A DNA stretch of 64,000 bases from a bacterium. Lineage in GTDB: Bacteria; Sysuimicrobiota; Sysuimicrobiia; Sysuimicrobiales; Humicultoraceae. The stretch lies in assembly GCA_031082185.1 (NCBI GenBank), contig JAVHLI010000003.1, positions 177,056 through 241,055 on the forward strand, given 5' to 3'. Below the pieces are notes generated by a model, which worked only from the letters and a program-made list of their open reading frames with translations, did no database searches and was not told the origin of the DNA. This document shows positions 25,636-34,332 of this stretch, one piece after another. Each line of letters starts with the position of its first letter. Position 1 is the stretch's first letter. The translations under genes and the position numbers were made by a program.

Positions 25636-26345
25636 GGCTGCGCCGGCCCCTCCGCAGCCACTGTGCGCGACCGCACCGGCTCATCGCTTACGATGTGGCC
25701 GTCTCGGAACAGGATGTGCCGGCGCGCGTGCGCGGCGATGTCGGCCTCGTGGGTAACCAGGACAATCGTGATGCCCTGCTGCGAGAGCCGATCGAAGACA
25801 TCCATAATCTCGCCCGCGGTGGAGGAGTCGAGGTTGCCGGTCGGCTCGTCCGCCAGGATGATCGCAGGGCAGTTGACCAGCGCCCGGGCGATGGCGACAC
25901 GCTGCTGCTCTCCTCCGGAAAGCTGTGTGGGCAGGTGCCCCGCCCGCGCGCCCAATCCCACCGAATCCAGCGCTGCGCGCGCGCGCGCCCGTCGGTCCGG
26001 GGCGCCGGCGTACACCAGCGGCAGCTCGACGTTCTCGATCGCCGGCGTGCGCGGCAGCAGGTTGTACGACTGAAACACGAAGCCCAGCCGCCGGTTGCGC
26101 AACCGCGCCAGCGCCTCGTCGCCCAGCGTGGTCACGTTGGTGCCGTCCAGCAGATAGGTACCGGCGGTAGGTCGGTCCAGGCAGCCCAGTATGTTCATGC
26201 AGGTGGACTTGCCCGATCCGCTGGGCCCCATGATCGCCACGAACTCGCCTGGCTCGATCGCAAGCGAGATGCCGCGGAGCGCGTGGACCTCCACCCCGTC
26301 CATGCGGTAGATCTTCTCGACGTTTCTAACAGTGATCAGCGACAT
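25632..26345 (-). CDS. MacB/LolD-type ABC transporter ATP-binding protein
   Basis: A 237-residue ABC ATPase. Walker A is G-P-S-G-S-G-K-S-T at about residues 40-48, the ABC signature is L-S-G-G-E-Q-Q-R, Walker B is I-I-L-A-D-E-P-T-G-N-L-D, and the H-loop His sits in V-T-H-E. The E-P-T-G-N-L-D variant and the M-N-I-L-G-C-L-D-R-P-T-x-G-x-Y segment place it in the MacB/LolD/FtsE group that partners with permeases of the MacB_PCD type. The stop overlaps the permease start, so stoichiometric synthesis is expected. It follows the adaptor gene by 10 nt. Confidence 0.95.
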   Translation of the reverse strand: MSLITVRNVEKIYRMDGVEVHALRGISLAIEPGEFVAIMGPSGSGKSTCMNILGCLDRPTAGTYLLDGTNVTTLGDEALARLRNRRLGFVFQSYNLLPRTPAIENVELPLVYAGAPDRRARARAALDSVGLGARAGHLPTQLSGGEQQRVAIARALVNCPAIILADEPTGNLDSSTAGEIMDVFDRLSQQGITIVLVTHEADIAAHARRHILFRDGHIVSDEPVRSRTVAAEGPAQP

Positions 26346-26355
26346 TGGGAAAGCG

Positions 26356-27822
26356 TTAGCGCCTCACCGGCGGCCGACTCGGCATGAACGGGCTGGCCGG
26401 CTGCGATCGCGTGGCGTTGCCTCCCTGGCGGCGGGTGGGGCCCAGATAGACGGTCCGGCCCTGCTCGACGCCGCGGACGATCTCCACCTGCCGCCCGTCG
26501 GTAGCCCCGGTTTCGACCACCACCGGGGTAAGCTTTCCGTTCTCCACGATGATGAGGACCTTGGCATCCTGACCGCGCACCGCCTCCGCGGGCACGAGCA
26601 GCACGCCCTGCCGCTCGGTGATGATGAACTCGGCATCCAGGGTCATTCCCAGACGCAGCTCCCGGCCGGGGTCTTCGACCTCCACTATCACCTCATACTG
26701 GGTCACGTTCTGAACGACCGCGGCCTGCGGCGCGATGCGTGCCACCTTGCCGTTGAAGGTGCGCCGGGGCAGCGCGTCCGCGGTAACCCGCACAGCCAGC
26801 CCCGTCACGATATTGGCAATGTCGGATTCGTCCACACCGACTTCGGCCTGCACCACCTGAACGTCTGCAATCACCATCACGAGGGTACCGCCGGAGCCGG
26901 TGCCGCCGATCACGCTCTGTCCCACCTGCACTAGCTGGCGCGCAACGATCCCGGCTATCGGCGCCAGAATCCGCGCCTCGCCCAGTCGGTCGCGCGCCTG
27001 CGCCAGTTGCGCGCGGACGTTGCGGACCTGGGCCTCGGCCGCCACCACGTCCGCGGCCTGCACGCCCTCCTGCAGCAACGCGGCCCTGGCCTGCGCCAGC
27101 GCCGCCTCGGCCTGCCGGACCTGCGCGCGGGATACCTCGATCTCCTCGGGCCGGCTGCCCGTGGTGATCTCGCGCAGCCGTGCCTGCGCAGACCGGAGCT
27201 GCGCCTGGGCCACGTCATGCTGGTTCTGGACCTGATCGAGCTGCGCGCGGGAGATCAAACCGTCGGTGAACAGGTCGCGCGTTCTGGCCAGGTTCTGACG
27301 CGCCAGTTCCGCCGAGAGCTCGGCCTGCCGCAGGGCTTCCCGCGCCTGATCGAGCTGCTCGGGCCGCGAGCCGGCCACTACCTGCGCCAGGCGCGCCGCC
27401 GCGATGGCCAGCGAGGCCTCGGCCTCGACCACCCGCGTCTGCGTCTGCGCGCGGGTCAGGGCAAGCTGGCTGCGGGACTGCTCGAGCCGGGCCTGCGCCG
27501 AGGCGAGCTGCGCGGCCCGGGTCTCGTGTTCGGCCCGGGCATCGCGGTCGTCAATGACCACGAGCAGCCGGCCCTTGGACACACGGTCGCCTTCCTGCAC
27601 GTGCACCTCGACCACGGTGCCGGTGGCGCGTGACCGGACCTCCACGTGCGAGTACGGCTTCAGAGTCCCGGTGGCCGACACGCTGTGGATCAGGCTGCCG
27701 CGCGCCACCCGCGCGGTGCGGGGTCCCTCATCAACCGGTGTCAGGGCCGCACGGCCGCGGTAGATCCAGGCCCCGCCGGCGAGGGTGACCAGCACAACCA
27801 CAATGACGACGATACGCTTCAC
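26356..27822 (-). CDS. HlyD/MacA-type periplasmic adaptor protein
   Basis: A 488-residue membrane fusion protein. The start is the GTG at 27822, preceded by GGAGG 7 nt upstream; it gives an N-terminal membrane anchor (V-K-R-I-V-V-I-V-V-V-L-V-T-L-A). The longer frame to 28017 runs into the MaoC gene. A biotinyl-lipoyl-like beta domain (V-E-V-H-V-Q-E-G-D-R-V-S-K-G near 75-90) is interrupted by a very long Ala/Gln/Arg-rich alpha-helical hairpin (about 105-300) with coiled-coil heptads, longer than in E. coli MacA. Beta-barrel and membrane-proximal domains follow (I-V-T-E-R-Q-G-V-L-L-V-P-A-E-A-V). It links the MacB-like permease to TolC. It is the first gene of the export operon, 43 nt after the MaoC stop. 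Confidence 0.92.
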   Translation of the reverse strand: MKRIVVIVVVLVTLAGGAWIYRGRAALTPVDEGPRTARVARGSLIHSVSATGTLKPYSHVEVRSRATGTVVEVHVQEGDRVSKGRLLVVIDDRDARAEHETRAAQLASAQARLEQSRSQLALTRAQTQTRVVEAEASLAIAAARLAQVVAGSRPEQLDQAREALRQAELSAELARQNLARTRDLFTDGLISRAQLDQVQNQHDVAQAQLRSAQARLREITTGSRPEEIEVSRAQVRQAEAALAQARAALLQEGVQAADVVAAEAQVRNVRAQLAQARDRLGEARILAPIAGIVARQLVQVGQSVIGGTGSGGTLVMVIADVQVVQAEVGVDESDIANIVTGLAVRVTADALPRRTFNGKVARIAPQAAVVQNVTQYEVIVEVEDPGRELRLGMTLDAEFIITERQGVLLVPAEAVRGQDAKVLIIVENGKLTPVVVETGATDGRQVEIVRGVEQGRTVYLGPTRRQGGNATRSQPASPFMPSRPPVRR

Positions 27823-27865
27823 TCCGATCCTCCGGATGCAAGACTCTTGTTGTTTGACGCCGAGC

Positions 27866-28279
27866 TCAGGAGCCGCGTTGAGTCGCCTCAACCAGGAGCA
27901 CGGCCTCGCCGTCCAGCACCGCCTCGTCTCGCTGGTTGACGCAGGACGTTCGGAGCCGAAGACGCCGCCGTTCGGCGTCGTAGGCGGTGACCTCGGCGGT
28001 CGCCGTGATTGTATCACCGATGCGGACCGGTTTGAGGAAGGTGAGGGTCTGGCTGAGGTAGATGCCCCCGGGACCGGGCAGGTGCATGCCCAGGACCGCC
28101 GAGATCAACCCGGCGGTCAGCATGCCGTGGGCGATCCGCCCGCCGAACCGACTGGCAGAGGCGAACTCGGGGTCCATGTGCAGCGGGTTGAGGTCTCCGG
28201 TCAGATGGGCGTATGCCTCGACATCGGCCTCGGTAATCACCCGGGTGGTTGAGGCCGTCTGTCCAGGCGTGAAGCTCAT
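27866..28279 (-). CDS. MaoC-family dehydratase ((R)-specific enoyl-CoA hydratase type)
   Basis: A 137-residue hot-dog-fold protein. The hydratase-2 catalytic motif is visible: Y-A-H-L-T-G-D-x-N-P-L-H, giving the Asp/His pair near residues 28-33, followed by F-G-G-R-I-A-H-G-M-L. Such enzymes hydrate short- or medium-chain enoyl-CoA to (R)-3-hydroxyacyl-CoA. The ATG at 28279 overlaps the stop of the 3-hydroxybutyrate dehydrogenase gene by 4 nt (ATGA), so the longer frame to 28345 is not used. It ends the long TetR-LivKHMGF operon. Paired with a 3-hydroxybutyrate-type dehydrogenase it suggests a route through C4 3-hydroxyacyl intermediates. Confidence 0.88.
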   Translation of the reverse strand: MSFTPGQTASTTRVITEADVEAYAHLTGDLNPLHMDPEFASASRFGGRIAHGMLTAGLISAVLGMHLPGPGGIYLSQTLTFLKPVRIGDTITATAEVTAYDAERRRLRLRTSCVNQRDEAVLDGEAVLLVEATQRGS

Positions 28280-29058
28280 CGGGCGGTCCACCCCCCGTCC
28301 ATCGTCAGTGCGGCCCCCGTGATCATGCCCGCGGCCTCCGAACAAAGGTACACCACCATCGCGGCAACCTCGTCGGGCTCGATCATGCGCTTGATCGCGT
28401 GGGGCTCAAGCATGATGCGCTGCACCACCTCGGCCTCCGGGATTCCGTGCACCCGTGCCTGGTCGGCGATCTGCCCCTCGACAAGCGGTGTGCGCACGTA
28501 GCCCGGGCAGATCGCATTCACGGTGATACCGTGCTCGGCCACCTCCCAGGCGGCGACCTTCGTGAAGCCTGCGACGCCGTGCTTGGCGGACACGTAGGCC
28601 GACTTGAACGGCGAGGCGACCAACCCGTGTGCCGAGGCGATGTTGACGATCCGGCCCCAGCGCCGGCGGATCATGTGCGGCAGCGCGTACTTGGTGCACA
28701 GGAATGTGCCGCGCAGCAGCACACCCACGAGCAGGTCCCACTTGTCCTCGGGATAGTCCACGATCGGCGCCACGTACTGCAACCCGGCGTTGTTGACCAG
28801 GATGTCCAGTCCTCCGAAGTCCGCCACGGCCACCTCCACCATGGCGCGCACGTCGTCGGAATGGGCGACATCCGTCCGCACGAAGCGCGCGACGCCGCCG
28901 GCGGTGACGATGGCGTCGGCGGCCTGCCGGCCCCGCACCGCGTGCAGGTCGGCGATGCAGACCGACGCACCGGCGCGGGCCAAGTCCTGAGCGATGGCCA
29001 ACCCGATGCCGCTCGCGGCGCCGGTTACGACCGCGGACTTCCCCTCGAGAATGCCCAT
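28276..29058 (-). CDS. Short-chain dehydrogenase, 3-hydroxybutyrate dehydrogenase type
   Basis: A 260-residue SDR. The NAD-binding T-G-A-A-S-G-I-G is at residues 12-19, the N-N-A-G motif near 89, and the catalytic Ser-Tyr-Lys as S-A-H-G then Y-V-S-A-K. Features typical of D-3-hydroxybutyrate dehydrogenases are present: N-A-G-L-Q-Y-V-A-P-I after N-N-A-G and V-R-T-P-L-V-E-G-Q-I after the catalytic site. It would interconvert 3-hydroxybutyrate and acetoacetate with NAD. It lies 12 nt after livF and is translationally coupled to the MaoC gene. A strain using PHB, butyrate or branched-chain acids would use it, but a related 3-hydroxyacid is equally possible. Confidence 0.87.
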   Translation of the reverse strand: MGILEGKSAVVTGAASGIGLAIAQDLARAGASVCIADLHAVRGRQAADAIVTAGGVARFVRTDVAHSDDVRAMVEVAVADFGGLDILVNNAGLQYVAPIVDYPEDKWDLLVGVLLRGTFLCTKYALPHMIRRRWGRIVNIASAHGLVASPFKSAYVSAKHGVAGFTKVAAWEVAEHGITVNAICPGYVRTPLVEGQIADQARVHGIPEAEVVQRIMLEPHAIKRMIEPDEVAAMVVYLCSEAAGMITGAALTMDGGWTAR

Positions 29059-29070
29059 ACCGCCCTCCTG

Positions 29071-29770
<700 letters not shown>

Positions 29771-29778
<8 letters not shown>

Positions 29779-30502
29779 CGCCGGTCTCCTCCAAGCCCAG
29801 GTACGCCTCGATGACCCTCGGGTGACCCGTTACGTCCCGGTAGCTACCCTCGGCGATCTTCTCGCCGAAATCCATGACGATCACGCGGTCGGCCAGATCG
29901 CGGACCACCCGCATGACGTGCTCGATGAACAGCACCGCGACCCCGGTCTCACGCACGGAGCGGACCACGGCCAGCATCTCGTCGGCCTCGTGCGGCAGCA
30001 GCCCGGCCATCACCTCATCGAGCAGCAGCACGCGGGGCGAGGTGGCGATCGCGCGGGCCATCTCCACCCGCTTCTCCCAGGCCAGGGTGAGATCCCGCGC
30101 CGGCATCGCGGCCCGGCCGGCCAGGCCCGTGAGGGCGAGCACCTCGTCGGTCCGCCTGCGCGCCTCGGCGAGCGAGCGCTGGCGGCTGCCGAACAGCGCG
30201 CCAACCATGAGGTTGTCGCGGACCGTCATCTCGGGAAACGGCTGAACGACCTGGAACGCGCGGCCCAGGCCGAGGTGGCAGCGGTCCTCGGCCGGAAGGC
30301 GGGTGATATCAACGCCGTCGAGCACCATACGGCCCTCGTCGGCAGGAAAGACGCCGGAGAGCAGATTCAGCACGGTCGTCTTGCCGGCGCCGTTGGGGCC
30401 GATAATGGCTAGGATCTCCCCCGGATCGAGGTGGAAGTCGAGTCGCCGCACCGCCGCGACCCCACCGAACCGCTTGGAGAGGTTAGCCGCCGCCAGCAGC
30501 AT
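29771..30502 (-). CDS. livG: Branched-chain amino acid-type ABC transporter ATPase LivG
   Basis: A 243-residue ABC ATPase of the LivG group. Walker A is G-P-N-G-A-G-K-T-T near residue 36, and N-L-L-S-G-V-F follows it, as usual for LivG. The LivG-specific long insert between Walker A and signature is present. The signature region reads L-T-L-A-W-E-K-R in place of the canonical LSxGQ-type sequence, so the C-loop is atypical: family members usually have L-x-Y-G-x-Q/R-R. Walker B is V-L-L-L-D-E-V-M-A-G-L, the normal LivG form. The start lies inside the 3' end of livM (20-nt overlap). Confidence 0.9.
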
Positions 30503-31409
30503 CGCGCGACCGCCGATTCCAGAGGCTCACCAGCCCGCCCGGGAGGTAGAGGATGACCAGCATCAGGATCACTCCGTAGACCGCCAGGTACCCTTCGCGC
30601 AGCACCAGCCGTAGCCCCTCTTCAAGGATGCGCAGGATGATCGCGCCGAGCACCGGCCCGGCCGTCGTGTAGACCCCGCCGAAGATCGCGGTCGCCAGCG
30701 CGGTCACCGACAGCCCGATACCGAACGTGTCCTCCGGGATGACGAAGAACAACCGGCTAGTGGCGTAGGCGCCCACCATTCCGGTCAGGGCCGCCGACAT
30801 GACAAAGGCCAGGAGCTTGGTCCGCACCACCCGCACGCCTAGGACCCGCGCGGTCAGCTCGCCCTGGCGGATCGCGGTGAAGGCGTAGTGGAGCCGGGTG
30901 TGGCGGACCGCCAGGCTGGCTGCGACCACGAGCAGCAGCACGCCGAGGCCCAGGTAGTAGAGCCCGGTCTGGTGCCCGCCCAGTAGCGGCGGCGCGGTCA
31001 GTCCCACCGCACCGCCGGTAAGATCCAGCGGCAGTTCCTTGAAGACCACCTTGACGACCTCGGCGAACGCCAGCGTGGCGATGGCGAAGTACAGCCCTTG
31101 CAGCCGCAGCGTGACGACCCCCAGACCCAGGCTGACCGCGCCGGCAACGAGCGGCCCCAGCAGGAACGCGACCGGAAGCGGCACACCGCGGAGCGCCGCC
31201 ATCGTGTACGCGTAGGCGCCGAGCCCGAAGAACGCCGCCGACGCCAGCGAGAGCTGCCCGGTGCGTGCTTGAATGTCCCAGGCCAGGGCCACGGCCGCGT
31301 TGATGAGGACGAACGTCGCCACCTGCACCACGTACTGCTGGTAGCCGCCGGCCGGGGCCAGCGGCACCAGGAGCGCCACGACCAGCGCCGCCGGCCCGAC
31401 CCACCTCAT
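30483..31409 (-). CDS. livM: Branched-chain amino acid-type ABC transporter permease LivM
   Basis: A 308-residue inner membrane permease with about eight to ten hydrophobic helices. The conserved LivM cytoplasmic loop (A-I-R-Q-G-E-L-T-A-R-V-L-G) that contacts the ATPase is near residue 190. The start is the ATG at 31409, which overlaps the livH stop (ATGA) and has GGAGG 6-7 nt upstream. The ATG 12 nt before it lacks such a site, and the ORF to 31541 runs inside livH. It pairs with LivH to form the transmembrane pore. Confidence 0.92.
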   Translation of the reverse strand: MRWVGPAALVVALLVPLAPAGGYQQYVVQVATFVLINAAVALAWDIQARTGQLSLASAAFFGLGAYAYTMAALRGVPLPVAFLLGPLVAGAVSLGLGVVTLRLQGLYFAIATLAFAEVVKVVFKELPLDLTGGAVGLTAPPLLGGHQTGLYYLGLGVLLLVVAASLAVRHTRLHYAFTAIRQGELTARVLGVRVVRTKLLAFVMSAALTGMVGAYATSRLFFVIPEDTFGIGLSVTALATAIFGGVYTTAGPVLGAIILRILEEGLRLVLREGYLAVYGVILMLVILYLPGGLVSLWNRRSRDAAGGG

Positions 31410-32263
31410 GCCGCCCTCCATGAGCGCCACACCAGCGTGAAAAAGATAAGCAGGAAGAAGACGGCCTCGGCCGCGCCGCCCCCGCCTGGGACGTAGGTGC
31501 GCACGAACGCCTCCGCGGTCGCCAGGACCAGCGACGCCCACAGTACCCCGGTCAGGTTCCCCAGGCCCGCCATGACGATGATCGCGAACGCCTTGAGGAC
31601 GAACCCGAACCCCATGTGCGGGCTGGCTCCGATCCGCACCAGGACCATCGCACCGGCGATCGCGGCCAGCGCCGAGGCAATGCCGAAGGTAATCAGGTAG
31701 ATACGGTCCACGTCCAACCCAACCAAGTGCGCGCCGGTACGGTTCTGTGCCACCGCGCGGATGCTCTTGCCGATGCCGGTCCGGTACAGAACGGCGTACA
31801 TGCCGGCCAGCAGCGTGACCGATACCACCAGCGTGATCAGCGGGGCCACGCCTACCGAGACCGGGCCCAATGTCACCGCGGTGAGCTGGTAGGCGGTGTG
31901 GACCACGCGGGGCGTGGCGCCAAACGCCAGCACCGCCAGGTTCTGCAGCGTGATGCCGATCCCGAAGGTCAGCAGCAGCGCGTTGAGTTCGGGGGCGAGC
32001 AGCACGCGACGGATGCTGGCCTGGTAGATCACCCCGCCGGCCGCGAACATGACGGCGCCGGCAGGCACCAACGAGACAATGGGATCGATCCCGGCCAGCA
32101 CGCTCAGCCAGTAGGCGACGAATGCGCCGACCATCAGGAACTCGCCGTGCGCGAAGTTCACGATGTGAAGCACCCCGACCGCCAGGGCCAGGCCGGCCGA
32201 TGCCAACGCGTAGGTCCCGCTCTGAATCAGCGCGTTGGCCAGGGTCTGAAGGAAGAGGTCCAT
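31406..32263 (-). CDS. livH: Branched-chain amino acid-type ABC transporter permease LivH
   Basis: A 285-residue inner membrane permease. The LivH motif N-F-A-H-G-E-F-L-M-V-G-A follows the first long helix (about residues 34-45), and the coupling-loop motif A-V-A-Q-N-R-T-G-A-H-L-V-G-L is near 180. The start ATG at 32263 gives the usual M-D-L-F-L-Q beginning; upstream frame is discarded. A strong GC-rich hairpin separates it from the binding-protein gene, which probably lowers its expression relative to that gene. Confidence 0.92.
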   Translation of the reverse strand: MDLFLQTLANALIQSGTYALASAGLALAVGVLHIVNFAHGEFLMVGAFVAYWLSVLAGIDPIVSLVPAGAVMFAAGGVIYQASIRRVLLAPELNALLLTFGIGITLQNLAVLAFGATPRVVHTAYQLTAVTLGPVSVGVAPLITLVVSVTLLAGMYAVLYRTGIGKSIRAVAQNRTGAHLVGLDVDRIYLITFGIASALAAIAGAMVLVRIGASPHMGFGFVLKAFAIIVMAGLGNLTGVLWASLVLATAEAFVRTYVPGGGGAAEAVFFLLIFFTLVWRSWRAA

Positions 32264-32276
32264 CACGCCACCCCGG

Positions 32277-32306
32277 CCGGCCGCCCGTACGCGCACGGGC
32301 GGCCGG
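32277..32306 (-). promoter_or_regulatory. Intercistronic hairpin between binding-protein and permease genes
   Basis: Perfect 12-bp stem (arms 32277-32288 and 32295-32306, 6-nt loop) placed 12 nt after the livK-like stop and 13 nt before the livH start on the minus strand. No U-tract follows. Hairpins at this spot in ABC importer operons commonly protect the binding-protein mRNA and cut expression of the membrane genes; that role is inferred. Confidence 0.55.
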
Positions 32307-32318
32307 AGATCTCTGCTC

Positions 32319-33515
32319 CTATCGCCAGCGCCACGCCAGCGGACCCGCGGCCATGGACTTGGGCCAGACAGGCACCCGCCGCCCATCCCGGAACTGGAAC
32401 ACCATCCACAGGTCGGAGTCGAACCCCTGGTAGACGCTGGGAGTCAACCGGCTGGGCTTGAACCGCAGCTTCCCGAGGGGCGTTTCCGCGTCGGTCTTGG
32501 CCAGTTCGGCCGCGACCCTATCCTTGTCGGTCGTGCCGGCCTTGTTCATCGCGGCCGCAAGCGTCGTCAATGTCACGAAGCCCATCGGCGCCATGTACTC
32601 CTCGCTAAGGCTGCCGTACTTGGCCTGGTACTTCTTGACGAACTCCTTGGACGCCGCCAGCGGGCTGGCCGACGTCCATCCGGCCATTCCGGAGACGTCA
32701 CGGGCCACCGGGTTGCCCTCGAAGCCTATCGGCCAAGATGCCGGCGTTCCGAAGATCAACCGCGGCTTGAAGCCAACCTCGCGAGATTGCACCGCGATCG
32801 GTAGCGCGTCGGCGTCGAACCCGATCCAGAACAGCACGTCCACCGGATGGCGCTTAGCGCGCGACAGCAGCGCGGTGAAGTCGCCAGACCCGCTCTTGAA
32901 CGACTCCATGAACGGCACATCGAACCCCCGCTTGATCAACTCAGCGCGGGTGTCTCCGACGCCCGCCGACCCAAAAGGGCCGTCCTCGTAGAGGATGGCG
33001 ATGGTGGACGCGCCGGTGCCGGTCCGCACGAAATCCATGAAGTTGAAGACCGCCTCCATGTTGTGGTACGCCCACGGATGATAGTGGAACAGGTACTTGT
33101 AGCCCTCGAAGCCACGCTCCACGAGGGGCGAAGCCGCGCCCAGCATGGCGATCAGGGGCTCGTGCAGCTTTGCCGGCCCTACGATGCTGACCCCTATCGC
33201 GCTCCCGAAGATACCGGTGATCGCGTGGACCCGGTCCACCGTCACGAACTTGGTAAAGATCGGCACGCCCTTGGCCGGCAGGTTGCCGTCATCCTCGATG
33301 AAGATCTGCAGGCGGCTGCCCAGCACCCCGCCGGCCTTGTTGATTTCGTCCAGGGCCAACCGGTAGCCGGCCTCGGCCGCCTTGCCGCTGGCTGAGGCCG
33401 GACCGGTCAGCGGCAGGGAGATCCCGATCCGGACCTGCTCACGCTGCGCCATGCCTTCCGTCCCTGCCATGGCCAGCAGGGCCACCACCACGAGCACGAC
33501 CGCGAGCTTATTCAT
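32319..33515 (-). CDS. ABC transporter substrate-binding protein, LivK/periplasmic leucine-binding type
   Basis: A 398-residue type I periplasmic binding protein. The N-terminal signal peptide runs to about residue 23 (hydrophobic V-V-L-V-V-V-A-L-L-A-M-A-G, ending G-M-A-Q). The mature start V-R-I-G-I-S-L-P-L-T-G-P-A-S-A is the standard opening of this family, with a following A-G-Y-R-L-A-L-D-E-I-N-K-A-G-G. It captures the substrate for LivHMGF. The ligand cannot be read from the sequence; the group includes amide, urea, aromatic acid and branched-chain amino acid binders. It begins 3 nt after the alpha/beta hydrolase frame region on the same strand and is the first transporter gene of the operon. 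Confidence 0.92.
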   Translation of the reverse strand: MNKLAVVLVVVALLAMAGTEGMAQREQVRIGISLPLTGPASASGKAAEAGYRLALDEINKAGGVLGSRLQIFIEDDGNLPAKGVPIFTKFVTVDRVHAITGIFGSAIGVSIVGPAKLHEPLIAMLGAASPLVERGFEGYKYLFHYHPWAYHNMEAVFNFMDFVRTGTGASTIAILYEDGPFGSAGVGDTRAELIKRGFDVPFMESFKSGSGDFTALLSRAKRHPVDVLFWIGFDADALPIAVQSREVGFKPRLIFGTPASWPIGFEGNPVARDVSGMAGWTSASPLAASKEFVKKYQAKYGSLSEEYMAPMGFVTLTTLAAAMNKAGTTDKDRVAAELAKTDAETPLGKLRFKPSRLTPSVYQGFDSDLWMVFQFRDGRRVPVWPKSMAAGPLAWRWR

Positions 33516-33518
33516 CGT

Positions 33519-34328
33519 CTACCTCCCCTTAGGGTCGTCCTCGACCAGGAACTCGATCACGAGCCGGTTGAACTCCGCCGCCTGCTCCCAGAAAAAGAGG
33601 TGCGACGAGCCTTCGAAGAGATGCAGGCGGGCATGCGGGATGCCATCGGCCAGCAGTGCCGCGTTCGCGGAGGGTACGATTCGGTCTCCGGTGCCGTGGC
33701 AAACCAGCGTCGGCGCGCGGATCGCGCGCAGCCGATCCGCCGCGTCGTGCGCTGCGGCCGCGGCAAGCTGGCGGTGATAGGCGAACAACGGCTGGGGGTG
33801 CGCCAGACGCCAGACGATGTGATCCTCGATCGCGCCCGGGCAGGCCTTCCGGTATTCCTCGGTGGTCATCAGCGCGATCGTCCGCAGGAGGTCGGTCCGC
33901 GGGTCGCCGGTCCGATTGACCAGCACCTCCACGGCCTCCTGAGGAATCGGCGCGCTCCTCGGCCCGCCCGGCGAGGTGCAGCACAGCACCAGGCGGCCCA
34001 GCCGATCCGGGTGTCGCAGGGCGAACTCTTGGGCGATGAACCCGCCCATCGAGGCGCCGACCAGGTGCGCACTTGCGATTCCCAGGGTGTCCAGCAACCC
34101 GGCCAGGTCGTCGGCAAACACCGCGACCGAGTACGGTTCGTCCGGCATCGCCGACTGCCCGGCACCGCGGTTGTCCACCGCGATGACGTCGAACCGCCCG
34201 GCCAGCGCCGGCACCTGGTGGTGCCAGAGGCGGTGGTCCCCGCCCAGCCCGGGCACCAGCAAGACGGCGGGCCCGTCTCCTGCCCGCTCGTAGTGCAGCG
34301 TGACCGCGCCGACCGCTGCCTGCGGCAT
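33519..34328 (-). CDS. Alpha/beta hydrolase
   Basis: A 269-residue alpha/beta hydrolase resembling 3-oxoadipate enol-lactonases. The oxyanion region is H-Y-E-R then L-L-V-P-G-L-G-G-D; the nucleophile elbow is G-A-S-M-G-G (Ser near residue 96), a D-R-I-V-P segment gives the Asp near 217, and the C-terminal G-S-S-H-L-F gives the His. All three triad positions are present. The start ATG at 34328 is 4 nt after the acyl-CoA ligase stop; the longer frame is rejected because it overlaps that gene. It probably hydrolyses an ester, lactone or thioester in the pathway served by the ligase and KASIII-like protein. The substrate is unknown. Confidence 0.88.
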   Translation of the reverse strand: MPQAAVGAVTLHYERAGDGPAVLLVPGLGGDHRLWHHQVPALAGRFDVIAVDNRGAGQSAMPDEPYSVAVFADDLAGLLDTLGIASAHLVGASMGGFIAQEFALRHPDRLGRLVLCCTSPGGPRSAPIPQEAVEVLVNRTGDPRTDLLRTIALMTTEEYRKACPGAIEDHIVWRLAHPQPLFAYHRQLAAAAAHDAADRLRAIRAPTLVCHGTGDRIVPSANAALLADGIPHARLHLFEGSSHLFFWEQAAEFNRLVIEFLVEDDPKGR

Positions 34329-34332
34329 CGGG

